This document shows positions 53,250-61,332 of a stretch of 64,000 nt of DNA, one piece after another. How positions within the stretch are numbered: the first letter of the stretch is position 1; every line of letters begins with the position of its first letter. The notes beneath the pieces were generated by a model. That model did not search any database, was not told the DNA's origin, and saw nothing but the letters and a program-made list of their open reading frames with translations. The DNA is taken from positions 62,001-126,000 of the forward strand of contig CAVZBT010000005.1 in NCBI GenBank assembly GCA_963773605.1. The letters run 5' to 3'. The translations under genes were made by a program, and so were the position numbers. The stretch is from CAVZBT01 sp963773605. GTDB taxonomy: Bacteria > Acidobacteriota > UBA6911.

Positions 53250-53690
53250 TTATCGTCTCAACTTTACGGCCGCTTGAAGCAAGGTCAAGTCGCGCATCGC
53301 AATGAACCTGGCGTCATACTCTTCCTGGTTTATCGCGCCCTCGATCGTCTTTATGGCATCCTCGATGTCCATCCATTCCAGCCGGAATCCGTGCTCGATC
53401 TCGTAATCGACCAAAGCGGGCGAGCCTTTGTCGCCTGCAACATCGGCGACAAGACAGTAGGAAATCTGGTGCATTCCGAAATCATTCCGGTACTCTTCGA
53501 CCGTCCCGAGCTGGCGAAGTTTGTCGATCGCGCATCCGGTCTCCTCCAGAACTTCCCTCCGCAATGCCAGAGGGCTACCTTCCCTTCTTGGTCAAGAACG
53601 ACCGCCCGACAGGTGCCTGACGAGATGTTTCTGCGGCTCCGGGAAATCCGCCCCGATGTCGGCGTCTCGGATGGTCTTCAGAAGATTCAT
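53250..53690 (-). pseudogene. NUDIX hydrolase, degraded by frameshifts and an internal deletion
   Basis: Pieces of one NUDIX protein lie in order but in different frames: MNLLKTIRDADIGADFPEPQ from ATG 53688-53690, then a stop; RAVVLDQEGKVALWH in a second frame; then RREVLEETGCAIDKLRQLGT, EEYRNDFGMHQISYCLVADV and so on to the end. About 25 codons that should hold the first half of the Nudix box (LPGGGVEEGE region) are missing between LWH and LRREVLEETG. The catalytic REVLEE part remains, but the fold cannot be complete. A clear pseudogene. Confidence 0.8.
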
Positions 53691-53851
53691 GATAGTCCTC
53701 GATGGGCGCCCTTGGAATGCTCGGACGTTCGCAGGAAGTTCTCGAAGTCTTCGTAGGCGGATTTGCCCCAGAGAGACCGGTCCTTGTCGCGCAGGGTTTT
53801 CGCGTAGGGTCCTGAGCCGTAAAGCGCCACTGCAGGTAGCGGCTTTCCCAT
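53687..53851 (-). pseudogene. Short unidentified remnant
   Basis: A 54-codon frame from ATG 53849-53851 (GKPLPAVALYGSGPYAKTLR, DRSLWGKSAYEDFENFLR) looks coding in composition but belongs to no family I can name. It ends just at the NUDIX start and begins inside the hairpin before the IS21 fragment, so it is probably the tail of a gene cut by the IS insertion. Confidence 0.3.
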
Positions 53852-53880
53852 ATCCTCTGTCGTCTCAGCGACGGAGGATA
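53851..53880 (+). promoter_or_regulatory. Hairpin that sequesters the istA ribosome-binding site
   Basis: TATCCTCTGTCG and CGACGGAGGATA pair in 11 of 12 positions around a short loop. The right arm contains the GGAGGA (53873-53878) that serves the GTG at 53884. Folding would hide the transposase ribosome-binding site, a known way to hold transposase translation low when transcription reads in from outside; its use here is inference. Confidence 0.55.
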
Positions 53881-53883
53881 CAG

Positions 53884-54186
53884 GTGCCGAACTACTTGAA
53901 AACGTCAAAGCTACAGCAAGTTACTGCTCTTCTTGAACTCGGTTGGACCTACCGGCGCATCGAAGCTGAAACCGGAGTCCGGCGCGAAACCATTTCCCGA
54001 TACGATCGCCTCCGGCAAGCAAAACCGGCCAAAGTGTTCCCCGGCTCCGGGGCGCAAGTCGATGGTCCAAACGGCGAGTTTGATGGATCCGACCCGGCAA
54101 AAGCGGCCAAAGCGACCGCCGGCTCGGATTCAAATCCGGCCAAAGTGTTCCCCGGCTCAAGTCTGCCGCCGCGATCTTCAGCGGCT
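53884..54186 (+). mobile_element. IS21-family IstA transposase, 5' fragment
   Basis: About 100 codons of the IstA N-terminus from GTG 53884: PNYLKTSKLQQVTALLELGW, TYRRIEAETGVRRETISRYD (helix-turn-helix) and a linker with repeated PAKVFPGS motifs (the DNA CCGGCCAAAGTGTTCCCCGG occurs twice). The DDE catalytic domain and the IstB ATPase gene are absent: the sequence stops at about 54186, next to the stop codon of the minus-strand winged-helix gene at 54193. It is a dead, truncated insertion. Confidence 0.78.
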
Positions 54187-54192
54187 CTCTTC

Positions 54193-55209
54193 CTAACTGA
54201 CAATGAGTTTCGTGATGTCCGAGAGGAACACCGGAAGATAGGTTTTTCCCAAATACTGGCGGTCGTCCGACAGCGCTTTGTCAAATCCCGCCCGTTCGAT
54301 AGATGGGCGAACCTCGGTCATCAGTTGCCGAACCTCAGATGACTGCAACAGCGGATCGAGGGTAAGTACTTTCGGGTCGTTGAGCTTCAACCAGATGCGC
54401 TCCAGCGCGCTGAACAGCGGCGGCCAGGTGACCCATTTCGGAAACTGCTCATCCCGGTTCAGGAGCACCGCCCAGTGCTCCGCCTTAAGCCAATAGTGTT
54501 TCTCCCGTCCGGAGCTGCGCAAATGGACAATACCGGAACGGCTCATTTCCACAAGCGTGTTCTGGACGGCGCGGGCAAAGAAGTATGCATCGCGTGCAAT
54601 CCGCGATGGGTGCGCGGCCTCATGGGTGAGCAGGTACAGGACGATTTCGCACCGGACGTTGATGCCGAACAGCGCGCGCAGTTGCAGCAGGAGATTCGTT
54701 CGCTCGGTGGGACGGAATGGTTGCGAGTAGCCGCGCAGGCGCAACGGGCCGCGTTTGAGCCCATAACGGGCAAAGTGCGGGTCAGGGTCGCCGAGGATCG
54801 GCAGAGCGTGGCCGTCTTTCGCGAAGAACAATCCTTCGGGTGAGACGGCGGGTTCCTCAGACTCGGCCAGTTTTTTCCACTTCAGCACTTCCGCGCCCCT
54901 GCTCATCAGGCCCGCCACGGCAGCGAGGATGCCGCCGCCGGCAAACTTCTCCGTGCGCAGAATGCGCCTGAGGCGGAGGATGTTGATGAACGCGCCGTTC
55001 GCCTGCAGCCAGTCGATGACCTCGTCAAACAGGCGCGGCTCATGGCGGCCCAGCGTGCAGGTGAGCACGAGCAGCGCCTCCGGGTCGATGATCCATTGAT
55101 CGTCGCTTCGGGAATGGCCCGCCACGCCCAGGGCAGACCACTGGCGCCACAGGAAGCTCAGAAGCAATTCCCGGTAGTTGTCCCTAAATTCTGTCAGCGA
55201 CGGATTCAT
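54193..55209 (-). CDS. Winged-helix domain protein paired with a nucleotidyltransferase
   Basis: 338 residues, apparently intact. The N-terminal half is helical (RDNYRELLLSFLWRQWSALG, DPEALLVLTCTLGRHEPRLFD, LRRILRTEKFAGG). From about 185 to 265 a winged helix is visible (VRCEIVLYLLTHEAAHPSRI, FARAVQNTLVEMSRSGIV, GREKHYWL). It overlaps the end of the upstream nucleotidyltransferase gene by 26 bp. A DNA-binding protein with a small NTase is the layout of AbiE-like and MenAT-like toxin-antitoxin pairs, but this protein is larger than AbiEi, so a new pairing is possible. The truncated IS21 lies 7 bp past its stop. Confidence 0.68.
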   Translation of the reverse strand: MNPSLTEFRDNYRELLLSFLWRQWSALGVAGHSRSDDQWIIDPEALLVLTCTLGRHEPRLFDEVIDWLQANGAFINILRLRRILRTEKFAGGGILAAVAGLMSRGAEVLKWKKLAESEEPAVSPEGLFFAKDGHALPILGDPDPHFARYGLKRGPLRLRGYSQPFRPTERTNLLLQLRALFGINVRCEIVLYLLTHEAAHPSRIARDAYFFARAVQNTLVEMSRSGIVHLRSSGREKHYWLKAEHWAVLLNRDEQFPKWVTWPPLFSALERIWLKLNDPKVLTLDPLLQSSEVRQLMTEVRPSIERAGFDKALSDDRQYLGKTYLPVFLSDITKLIVS

Positions 55210-55782
55210 GGCCGATCTGCCTCAGCATATCCTTCAGGATCGTTTTAAATCCCGCCGACACGTCGTGCGTCATCGCCCAAAGCGCAGCAGCCTCGAGCTC
55301 CGCTGCGGCAGGTTTCAGCAGAAGAAGATCGTCGAGATGGGTGCCATCCCTCCTGTCGGCGGCGGCATACAGCTTGAAATGGATCTGATCGAGGCGCCCG
55401 ACGAAGAAGACGGTCAGACACGGGCCGTAGACGCGCTCATCCAGGCGGTCCTCAATACCTTCGGGAAGGCCTAGTCGGAACAGCCCGCCTTCGTCGCTGC
55501 TCGGTCCGTTGTTCAGCCAGTTGTCGGGAAGCCCCATATCCCGCGCGGCTTCCTTCACCGCCTTGAGGAGAGACTCCGGCAACGGCGCCGGGCTCACCAG
55601 ACGACGCTCGGAATCCATCAGCGCCACCACGTCCACATCTTTGGTGGCGCGCTAAATCAAACCCTGGGCGATCAATGCCGAACCGCCGCAGACAAACCAG
55701 TCTAATACGTTCCGATTGCGCAAGATCCAGCCGTGCGGCCAAGAAGCCTCATGGCGCTCTCGAGGTTTTCATGGGCTATCAT
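55184..55782 (-). pseudogene. DUF6036-like nucleotidyltransferase, broken by an amber codon and a frameshift
   Basis: From ATG 55780-55782 the first frame gives IAHENLESAMRLLGR. A second frame supplies NRNVLDWFVCGGSALIAQGL, with the NTase GGSA loop. Then comes TAG (55652-55654) and, in the same frame, RATKDVDVVALMDSERRLVS, the R-x-T-x-D-V-D catalytic acid pair, and the rest to VADRI. Thus both the G-S loop and the D-V-D acids exist but are separated by an in-frame amber and one frameshift near 55720-55735. A GTG at 55634-55636 could restart, but would lack the nucleotide loop. The toxin-like partner seems to be inactivated while the winged-helix partner survives. Confidence 0.7.
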
Positions 55783-55800
55783 TTCGCCCCATATAGCTAT

Positions 55801-55827
55801 CTATAGTACGTAATTTGCGCACTATAG
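55801..55827 (-). promoter_or_regulatory. CTATAGT...ACTATAG operator-like inverted repeat
   Basis: A perfect 7-bp inverted repeat with a 13-nt spacer in an AT-rich patch 19 bp upstream of the nucleotidyltransferase start. An overlapping dyad, ATAGCTATCTATAG, precedes it. Position and symmetry fit an autoregulatory site for the winged-helix protein. Binding is inferred. Confidence 0.45.
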
Positions 55828-55833
55828 GAACCG

Positions 55834-56040
55834 TTAGTCAAATCTAAGCTTCTTGAGATACTTCGCCATTTCGCGCCGGACATCACCTAGCTGCGCCTCG
55901 AGGGATTTGATTTCGGCTTGGACGGCCTTCACGTCCACCTCCGCCTCTTCCTCGAAAGTATCCACGTAGCGCGGGATGTTCAGGTTGAATTCGTTTTCCC
56001 GAATTTCTCCCAGCGTGGCCCGATAGGCGTACTTTTCGAC
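55834..56040 (-). pseudogene. C-terminal fragment of type I restriction methylase HsdM
   Basis: About 68 codons from VEKYAYRATLGEI through ENEFNLNIPRYVDTFEEEAE and a helical tail (VQAEIKSLEAQLGDVRREMA ... LKKLRFD). This is the characteristic HsdM C-terminus (ENDFNLNIPRYVDTFEEEE). The methylase core and its DPPF/NPPY motif are absent; upstream sequence is out of frame and unrelated. Neither HsdS nor HsdR is nearby. A remnant of a lost type I R-M locus. Confidence 0.82.
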
Positions 56041-56331
56041 GGTAGGCGGTCGTCTCCAAAAGGGTCGATGTCGGCAGGGGTGATCTCCGCAACCGGAGTG
56101 CCAGGCTTGAAGACTGGTGCAGGCGGCGCGTTGACGTTTTAGCGTGTTGGGCCGTCGCTTCTTGCAGACGAAGTCAAGGTAGTAGGCGATGGCTGTGTCG
56201 AACGTACCAGCAATTACCAAGCAAATAAAGAATTTTCTGTCGTTGTTCTGAGCGGCGAACCACGTGGGCAGAAACGACGACCTGCGAAACGCCCGTCCTG
56301 ATCTTCTGGATTTGCCGAAACTCAGTCAGCT
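56041..56331. other. Scrambled region between HsdM and RadC fragments
   Basis: 291 bp. The minus strand has an open segment (NVNAPPAPVFKPGTPVAEIT, PADIDPFGDDR) after a stop that looks like real protein but is not recognised; another frame reads FDTAIAYYLDFVCKKRRPN. These may be parts of one or two further decayed genes. No intact gene is supported. Confidence 0.3.
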
Positions 56332-56778
56332 TTGATCGCTGCATCCTTTAGCATAGGCACAGAGCTTTGTTCGAGACCCTTGAGGGCAGGCGAGAAATTT
56401 AGCTCCAGCCGGGAGATCTTCAGTCGGTATCGCGCCCGGTTCTACGCGGCTCGGAAAGAGAATTTCGTAGCCCTCAATTTGAATTCAAAAAATCAGCTTA
56501 TTCGGGAAGTGCTGATTTCTGTGGGTAGCCTGAGCACCAGCGTCGTGCATCCGAGGGAGGTATTTGCCCCGGCTGTTCGCGACAGTAGTGCCGCTATTCT
56601 GTTCATGCACAATCATCCTTCCGGCGATCCAGCGCCGAGCCGGGAAGACCGGGAATGCACTTCCAGGCTCTGTCAGGCTGGGAAGATTCTCGGGATTCGC
56701 TGTCTCGATCATCTCGTCCTCGGATTTGATGACTACTTCTCTTTTGCAGACGCTGGCCTCCTTCAACAACCCGAATGA
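56332..56778 (+). CDS. RadC/JAB-domain protein lacking its N-terminus
   Basis: Homology to RadC begins near residue 9 (GTELCSRPLRAGEKFSSSRE) and runs to the end: RENFVALNLNSKN-like core, LISVGSLSTSVVHPREVF, then the JAMM metal site HNHPSGDPAPSRED and ILGIRCLDHLVLGFDDYFSF. Usual RadC proteins have about 100 more residues with helix-hairpin-helix motifs in front; here that DNA is absent or scrambled. No good start or ribosome-binding site precedes the domain (the first codon in frame is TTG). Short RadC forms do occur on mobile elements, so function is not excluded. Confidence 0.75.
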   Translation: MIAASFSIGTELCSRPLRAGEKFSSSREIFSRYRARFYAARKENFVALNLNSKNQLIREVLISVGSLSTSVVHPREVFAPAVRDSSAAILFMHNHPSGDPAPSREDRECTSRLCQAGKILGIRCLDHLVLGFDDYFSFADAGLLQQPE

Positions 56779-56794
56779 TCAGATCTGTCAAACC

Positions 56795-56968
56795 ATGGAA
56801 AGACCGTACGACGATCCAAAACCGGGAGATGAAGATGATCCTGAATACAAGGCGGAGCTATTCAGGAGTTTTAAAGAATTGGGCTGGAAACCGACGGATT
56901 TGAGGGAAAAGACGGATCGGGATGAATATACAGCATGGTTGGAGGACCCTTGCAACGAGAAGTCCTGA
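56795..56968 (+). CDS. Small acidic hypothetical protein
   Basis: 57 residues from ATG 56795: ERPYDDPKPGDEDDPEYKAE, then LFRSFKELGWKPTDLREKTD and a WLEDP tail. Acidic, soluble, and of clear coding composition, but with no family I recognise and no Shine-Dalgarno. It follows the RadC domain by 16 bp and could be its co-transcribed partner. Confidence 0.45.
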   Translation: MERPYDDPKPGDEDDPEYKAELFRSFKELGWKPTDLREKTDRDEYTAWLEDPCNEKS

Positions 56969-57171
56969 TAGTGATTATCATGTGCAGTGTCAACCAGCTG
57001 CAATCAATTGCACAGATTCATTCCAGCAAAAAGCGCGATTCTGTGACCACTGGTGGACATTTCTTCATGGCCAAACATACAATCGTGATCGCGCCTCTGG
57101 CATACCAGAGATATAGCGAAATGCCAGCTTCCAAGGTCACTCCAAAGAAATATTCAAGAAAGAGGGTCGCT

Positions 57172-57912
57172 ATGAATGTTTTGTACCTAGGGTGTTTTTC
57201 GTGTTTGTTTTTCTGTACCACGGGATTCCCGCAGGATCGCGGCATAATTCAATGTGAATCCGGTATGGATAAGATTCCCGCCTGGACTGGCACAGAGGCG
57301 TTCAGAAATATCGTTGTAGACCTATCGTGCGGCCAAAAGGTCAGCCTACTCTCGTTGGAGCGTGGCTTCTGGAGAGTGGACATTGGAGGCACTACCGTAC
57401 TGCCTGAAGAAGGCACGAAGGACCTTTCGGTCCCGCTGCTGCTTGCCGCCGCCGGGAGCGTCGGGCGTGAGCCAGCTCCGCCAGCCCCGACGCAGCTTCC
57501 CACGTCGTTCACATGCACGTCCAATGCGATGGCGTGGAGAGACTTCGATTCGTCTTCTTTCGCGCAAAGGTGGGAAGGTCCCATGCGGTCCAAGAGCACC
57601 TTCGGCGTCATCCCTGACAACGCGACGGGAGAACGCCCGCTATCGGACAAGGTATTTTCGGGACTGAGTACCGAGCAACCTCTGGTGCGCTCGATCCGGC
57701 GCGCTGAGAAGGACGTTCCTGAGCAATCTGCGGAATTCAAAGCTGCGGTCCTCGGCAGGACCAAAAGCGCCGTGTTCCTTGTCTGGACCAACCGTTACAA
57801 CAAGGCGTGGCTGGCGGTGGTTGATCTGGAGGCAAAGAAAGCCATGGTCACTCACGTGAATCAGGGCGGAGCCAGCATCGGCTCCGATGTCGAGACGCTG
57901 GATTGCAGGTAA
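57172..57912 (+). CDS. Exported hypothetical protein
   Basis: 246 residues. ATG 57172 with AGAGGG five nt upstream starts a signal-like segment (NVLYLGCFSCLFFCTTGFPQ) that may contain a lipobox-type LGC or FFC. The mature chain has six further cysteines in pairs (IIQCESG, DLSCGQK, FTCTSN, LDCR), a proline linker (GREPAPPAPTQLP), and a C-terminal RTKSAVFLVWTNRYNKAWLA strand region. No known domain. The base composition is lower in GC than the core genome. It ends the row of accessory genes before the tRNA. Confidence 0.55.
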   Translation: MNVLYLGCFSCLFFCTTGFPQDRGIIQCESGMDKIPAWTGTEAFRNIVVDLSCGQKVSLLSLERGFWRVDIGGTTVLPEEGTKDLSVPLLLAAAGSVGREPAPPAPTQLPTSFTCTSNAMAWRDFDSSSFAQRWEGPMRSKSTFGVIPDNATGERPLSDKVFSGLSTEQPLVRSIRRAEKDVPEQSAEFKAAVLGRTKSAVFLVWTNRYNKAWLAVVDLEAKKAMVTHVNQGGASIGSDVETLDCR

Positions 57913-58433
57913 CCGCGCATGTTCCGTTTTGCCGAACCACCTCCAGTCCGCTGACGATGCTCGCGGCTGATGATCCTTACCAGACTCGACGGATGATCAC
58001 TTGGACCGAGACGGGACAACGTTGGACATGGATTTGCCGGGTGCGTACGTCACAAGCAAAGATCTTCGAGGCAAGGTGGACTTTTAGTTGATCCTCAATT
58101 ATGTGGGTTAACATCGCCGGTTACAGAGTGGTGATACCTATAAGTTGCTGATTACAAATGGCTTGAATATAAGTCTGGCGGAGAGGAGGATTGCACTCCA
58201 TTGCGTACCAAAAGTAATGACCAGTTCGGAAGGCATTTCATTGCCGTGACCGCTTCGCTGCGGGGGATTTCCCGCCGTCATCAATGACCTTTTGCGCTCG
58301 GATTCGCGGATCATCGTCCAAGAGCCGACTTTGATCGTCCCGTTTTATCGTGTGAATTATGTGGGGTAATCTGGTGGGCCAACCGCACCAAACATTTATA
58401 AGTACTTATGCTACAGTATTTTAGCTAAACTAG
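57913..58433. other. Gene-free junction next to tRNA-Ser
   Basis: 521 bp, AT-richer than the surroundings, with no supported gene. It contains an imperfect copy of the tRNA 3' end at 58176-58193 and two near-identical 15-bp repeats starting AATTATGTGGG (58097-58111 and 58355-58369, one mismatch). These features fit the scarred end of an integrated element. Confidence 0.45.
58176..58193 (+). repeat. Partial copy of tRNA-Ser 3' end (attachment-site-like)
   Basis: TGGCGGAGAGGAGGATT here matches the tRNA 3' end TGGCGGAGAGGGAGGGATT at 58434-58452 with two single-base gaps, in the same orientation and 258 bp away. It could be a vestigial att site. The match is short, so chance is not excluded. Confidence 0.35.
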
Positions 58434-58523
<90 letters not shown>

Positions 58524-58648
58524 ATTGGGTAAACCGAGCAGAGACGCAAGATTGTACGCTTACGGCCAAGCACTCTGCAAGACCGCTTCGCGTGGTAACG
58601 CGGAGCGCGGCCACTTGTCGGGGGAAATGGGGTACAATCGGCGGCCTT

Positions 58649-59698
58649 ATGAGCGACGATCCGGTTTTCTCCGAAAGCGCGCTGCGCCGGGGGGCGGCCC
58701 GCATCCTCGAGGCGGCCGGCGTCCCCGGCCCCAAAGCCAGTCTTGTGGCCGACTCGCTGGTCTCCGCCAGCCTGCGCGGCGTCGATTCCCACGGAGTGCA
58801 GCTGATTCCCTACTACGTCGCGCAGTTGCGCGCCGGCAACATCGACCCGGCCGTCGACGGCGCCGTCCTTTCCGAATCCGGCGCCTGCATGACCTACGAC
58901 GCCCGGCATGGGCTGGGGCAGATCGTCGCGGACATCTGCTGCGGCCACGCCGCGCGCCTGGCCCGCGCACACGGGCTTGGCATCGTCGTCGCGCGCCACT
59001 CGAACCACTTCGGCGCGGCCGCCTACTGGGGCCAGCGCATCGCCGCCCACGGCATGATCGGGATCGTCCTCTGCAACGCCTCCCCCTCGGTTGCCCCGTG
59101 GCAGGGGCGCGAGGGAAGGATCGGGACCAACCCGATCTGCATGGCCGTGCCCAGTTCGGGCCGTGGGGCCTGGCTCCTGGACATGGCCACCACCACCGTC
59201 GCGATGAACAAAATCATCCAGGCGTCCGCAAACCGCCAAAGCTCGATTCCGGCCGGTTGGGCCATGGATTCCGGCGGCGTCCCGACCACCGACACGGAAG
59301 TCGCCATGCAGGGGCTGCTCATGCCGCTGGGCGGCTACAAGGGGAGCGGCCTCGGCCTGATGGTCGAAATCCTCTGTGGGGTCCTGGGCGGGGGGGCGAT
59401 GAATCGGGAGGTGGGCGGTCTTCACATCCTCACCAGACCGATGGGAACCAGCCAGTTCTTTCTTGCACTCGATATCTCGCGCTTCCTCGCTCCCGAGGTC
59501 TTCCAGGCGCGCATGGAGCAGCTGGTCGCGTCGATGAAATCCGCCGCACCCGCCGCAGGCTACGACGAAGTAATGGTGGCGGGCGACCCGGAATGGCGCA
59601 GCGAGGCGCAGCGGAAGCGGAAAGGGATCCCGCTGAAGCGAGCCGCACTGGACCGGATCAATGCCACGGCCCGCGAACTGGGGGTAACGGAACTGTAG
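58649..59698 (+). CDS. Malate/L-lactate dehydrogenase family (Ldh2-type) oxidoreductase
   Basis: 349 residues. Family motifs in order: SLRGVDSHGVQLIPYYV (conserved SHG), DARHGLGQIVAD, GIVVARHSNHFGAAAYWG (conserved H in SNHFG), IGTNPICMAVPS, MATTTVA, and LGGYKGSGLGLMVEILCGVL. The usual KI..A...G segment after MATTTVA reads MNKIIQASANRQSSIPAGWA. The family oxidises 2-hydroxyacids such as malate, sulfolactate or ureidoglycolate with NAD(P). A TACAAT at 58633-58638 lies 10 nt before the ATG and no Shine-Dalgarno is present, so the mRNA may be leaderless. It is divergent from the tRNA. Confidence 0.9.
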   Translation: MSDDPVFSESALRRGAARILEAAGVPGPKASLVADSLVSASLRGVDSHGVQLIPYYVAQLRAGNIDPAVDGAVLSESGACMTYDARHGLGQIVADICCGHAARLARAHGLGIVVARHSNHFGAAAYWGQRIAAHGMIGIVLCNASPSVAPWQGREGRIGTNPICMAVPSSGRGAWLLDMATTTVAMNKIIQASANRQSSIPAGWAMDSGGVPTTDTEVAMQGLLMPLGGYKGSGLGLMVEILCGVLGGGAMNREVGGLHILTRPMGTSQFFLALDISRFLAPEVFQARMEQLVASMKSAAPAAGYDEVMVAGDPEWRSEAQRKRKGIPLKRAALDRINATARELGVTEL

Positions 59699-59703
59699 CC
59701 GAG

Positions 59704-59720
59704 GGGCCGCGGCGCGGCCC
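59704..59720 (+). terminator. GC hairpin after dehydrogenase
   Basis: GGGCCGC, loop GGC, GCGGCCC: a 7-bp perfect stem beginning 6 bp after the dehydrogenase stop, with no T-run. Confidence 0.4.
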
Positions 59721-59771
59721 GTGGATCCTGGTCAAACGGTGGGATTTCCCGAGTGCGCCCGGTGCAATTCA

Positions 59772-59793
59772 GGGGGCGGGGACGGCCGCCCCC
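59772..59793. terminator. Bidirectional hairpin between convergent genes
   Basis: GGGGGCGG and CCGCCCCC form an 8-bp stem with a six-base loop between the dehydrogenase and citrate synthase stops. It is placed to end both transcripts, although there is no clear T-run. Confidence 0.5.
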
Positions 59794-59813
59794 GCCCACT
59801 TTGCACACTGGAA

Positions 59814-61121
59814 CTAGACGCTTGTCGCCTTGGACTTCCGCGTCCGGATGGGGGCAACGTCGCGCACGACGTAGCCGGTGTAGATCTGGCGCGGCCGCGC
59901 GATCTTCTGCTCGGCATCCACCAGCAACTCCTGCCACTGCGACAGCCAGCCGACAACGCGCGGGATCGCGAACATGACCGTGAACATTTCCGGCTTGAAA
60001 CCCATCGCCTGGTACATGATCCCCGAGTAGAAATCGACGTTCGGGTAGAGCTTCCGCTTGATGAAGTACTCGTCCTCGAGAGCGATTTTCTCCAGCTCGA
60101 TGGCGATGTCGAGTTTCGGGTTGCGGCCCGTGACGGCGAAGACATCCTCGGCCGCCTTCTTGATGATCTTGGCCCTCGGGTCGTAATTCTTGTAGACGCG
60201 GTGACCGAAGCCCATCAGGCGCCCCTTGCCGGCCTTGACCTGGTCGATGAACGCCGGGATCCGGTCTTTCGTTCCGATCTCGTCGAGCATCTTCAGCACT
60301 TCCTCGTTTGCGCCGCCGTGCAGCGGCCCGGACAAAGCCGCCGCGGCGCCGGCCGTCGCGACGTACGGGTCCGCCTGCGAGCTCCCGATGGCGCGCATCG
60401 CATTGGTGCCGCAGTTCTGCTCGTGATCGGCATGCAGGATGAAGAGGATATCGAGCGCGCGCGCCACCACCGGGTTGGCCACGAATTTCGGCTCGACCAT
60501 CTTCCAGAGCATGTTCATGAAGTTTTCGGTATAGGTCAGGTCGTTGTCCGGATACACGTACGGCAGCCCGAGGCTGTGCCGGTAGGCATACGCCGCGATG
60601 GTCGGCACCTTGCCGATCAGCCTGAAGATCTGCAGCCGGCGGATTTCGGGATCCTGGATGTTCTTGGCCTCCGGGTAAAACGTCGACAGCGCCGCGACGG
60701 TGCTGATCAGCATGCCCATCGGGTGGGCATCGTAGTGAAACCCGTCCATGAACTTCTTGATGTTCTCATGGAGCATGGTGTGGTGCTTGACCTCGTCCAC
60801 CCACTGATCCAGCTGCTCCTGTGTGGGAAGCTCGCCCGACATGATCAGGTAGGCAACCTCGAGGAAGGTGCACTTCTCCGCAAGCTGCTCGATGGGGTAC
60901 CCGCGGTAGCGCAGGATTCCTTTGTCGCCGTCGATGAAGGTGATTGCGCTCCTGCAGGAAGCCGTGTTCATGAACGCCGGGTCGTAGCTCATCATGCCGA
61001 AGTCTTCGGCGTCCGTCTTGATCTGCCGAAGGTCCATGGCCCGGATGGTGCCGTCCTTGATCGGGATGGTGTAGGATTTCCCGTTTCGATTGTCGACTAT
61101 AGTAAACGTATCGTTAGCCAT
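59814..61121 (-). CDS. gltA: Citrate synthase
   Basis: 435 residues, type I hexameric size. It condenses oxaloacetate and acetyl-CoA at the entry of the TCA cycle. Catalytic signatures are ILHADHEQNCGTNAMR (His), GFGHRVYKNYDPRA (His) and NVDFYSGIMYQAMG (Asp), with the N-terminal beta domain ILRYRGYPIEQLAEK and the GPLHGGANEEVLKML loop. The start is ATG 61119-61121, which has AGGAGAGGGAG just upstream; the longer frame upstream reads unlike protein. A monocistronic housekeeping gene with hairpins on the 3' side. Confidence 0.97.
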   Translation of the reverse strand: MANDTFTIVDNRNGKSYTIPIKDGTIRAMDLRQIKTDAEDFGMMSYDPAFMNTASCRSAITFIDGDKGILRYRGYPIEQLAEKCTFLEVAYLIMSGELPTQEQLDQWVDEVKHHTMLHENIKKFMDGFHYDAHPMGMLISTVAALSTFYPEAKNIQDPEIRRLQIFRLIGKVPTIAAYAYRHSLGLPYVYPDNDLTYTENFMNMLWKMVEPKFVANPVVARALDILFILHADHEQNCGTNAMRAIGSSQADPYVATAGAAAALSGPLHGGANEEVLKMLDEIGTKDRIPAFIDQVKAGKGRLMGFGHRVYKNYDPRAKIIKKAAEDVFAVTGRNPKLDIAIELEKIALEDEYFIKRKLYPNVDFYSGIMYQAMGFKPEMFTVMFAIPRVVGWLSQWQELLVDAEQKIARPRQIYTGYVVRDVAPIRTRKSKATSV

Positions 61122-61332
61122 CTCCCTCTCCTGTGTGGCGTGTAAAAGCAAGTAACGGACCCGAAGCTCTGAGGGTATGGTAAGCAACCGGGGCACCAGA
61201 AAGAAAGGGCAAAAACTCCGGAGTGGGCCGCGGCCCGTAGATCTTGCCCCATGGGTGGATTTCTCGCTGGCCCCCGGTTGCAGCTTGTTGGGACGGGTCG
61301 GCCCCATTTGGGGGATTGGACCCAGCGGCGGG

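Noticed and set aside
54020..54160. CRISPR-like repeats in the IS21 fragment
   Set aside because: Two copies of a 23-bp sequence encode the repeated PAKVFPGS linker of IstA; spacing and coding frame exclude a CRISPR array.
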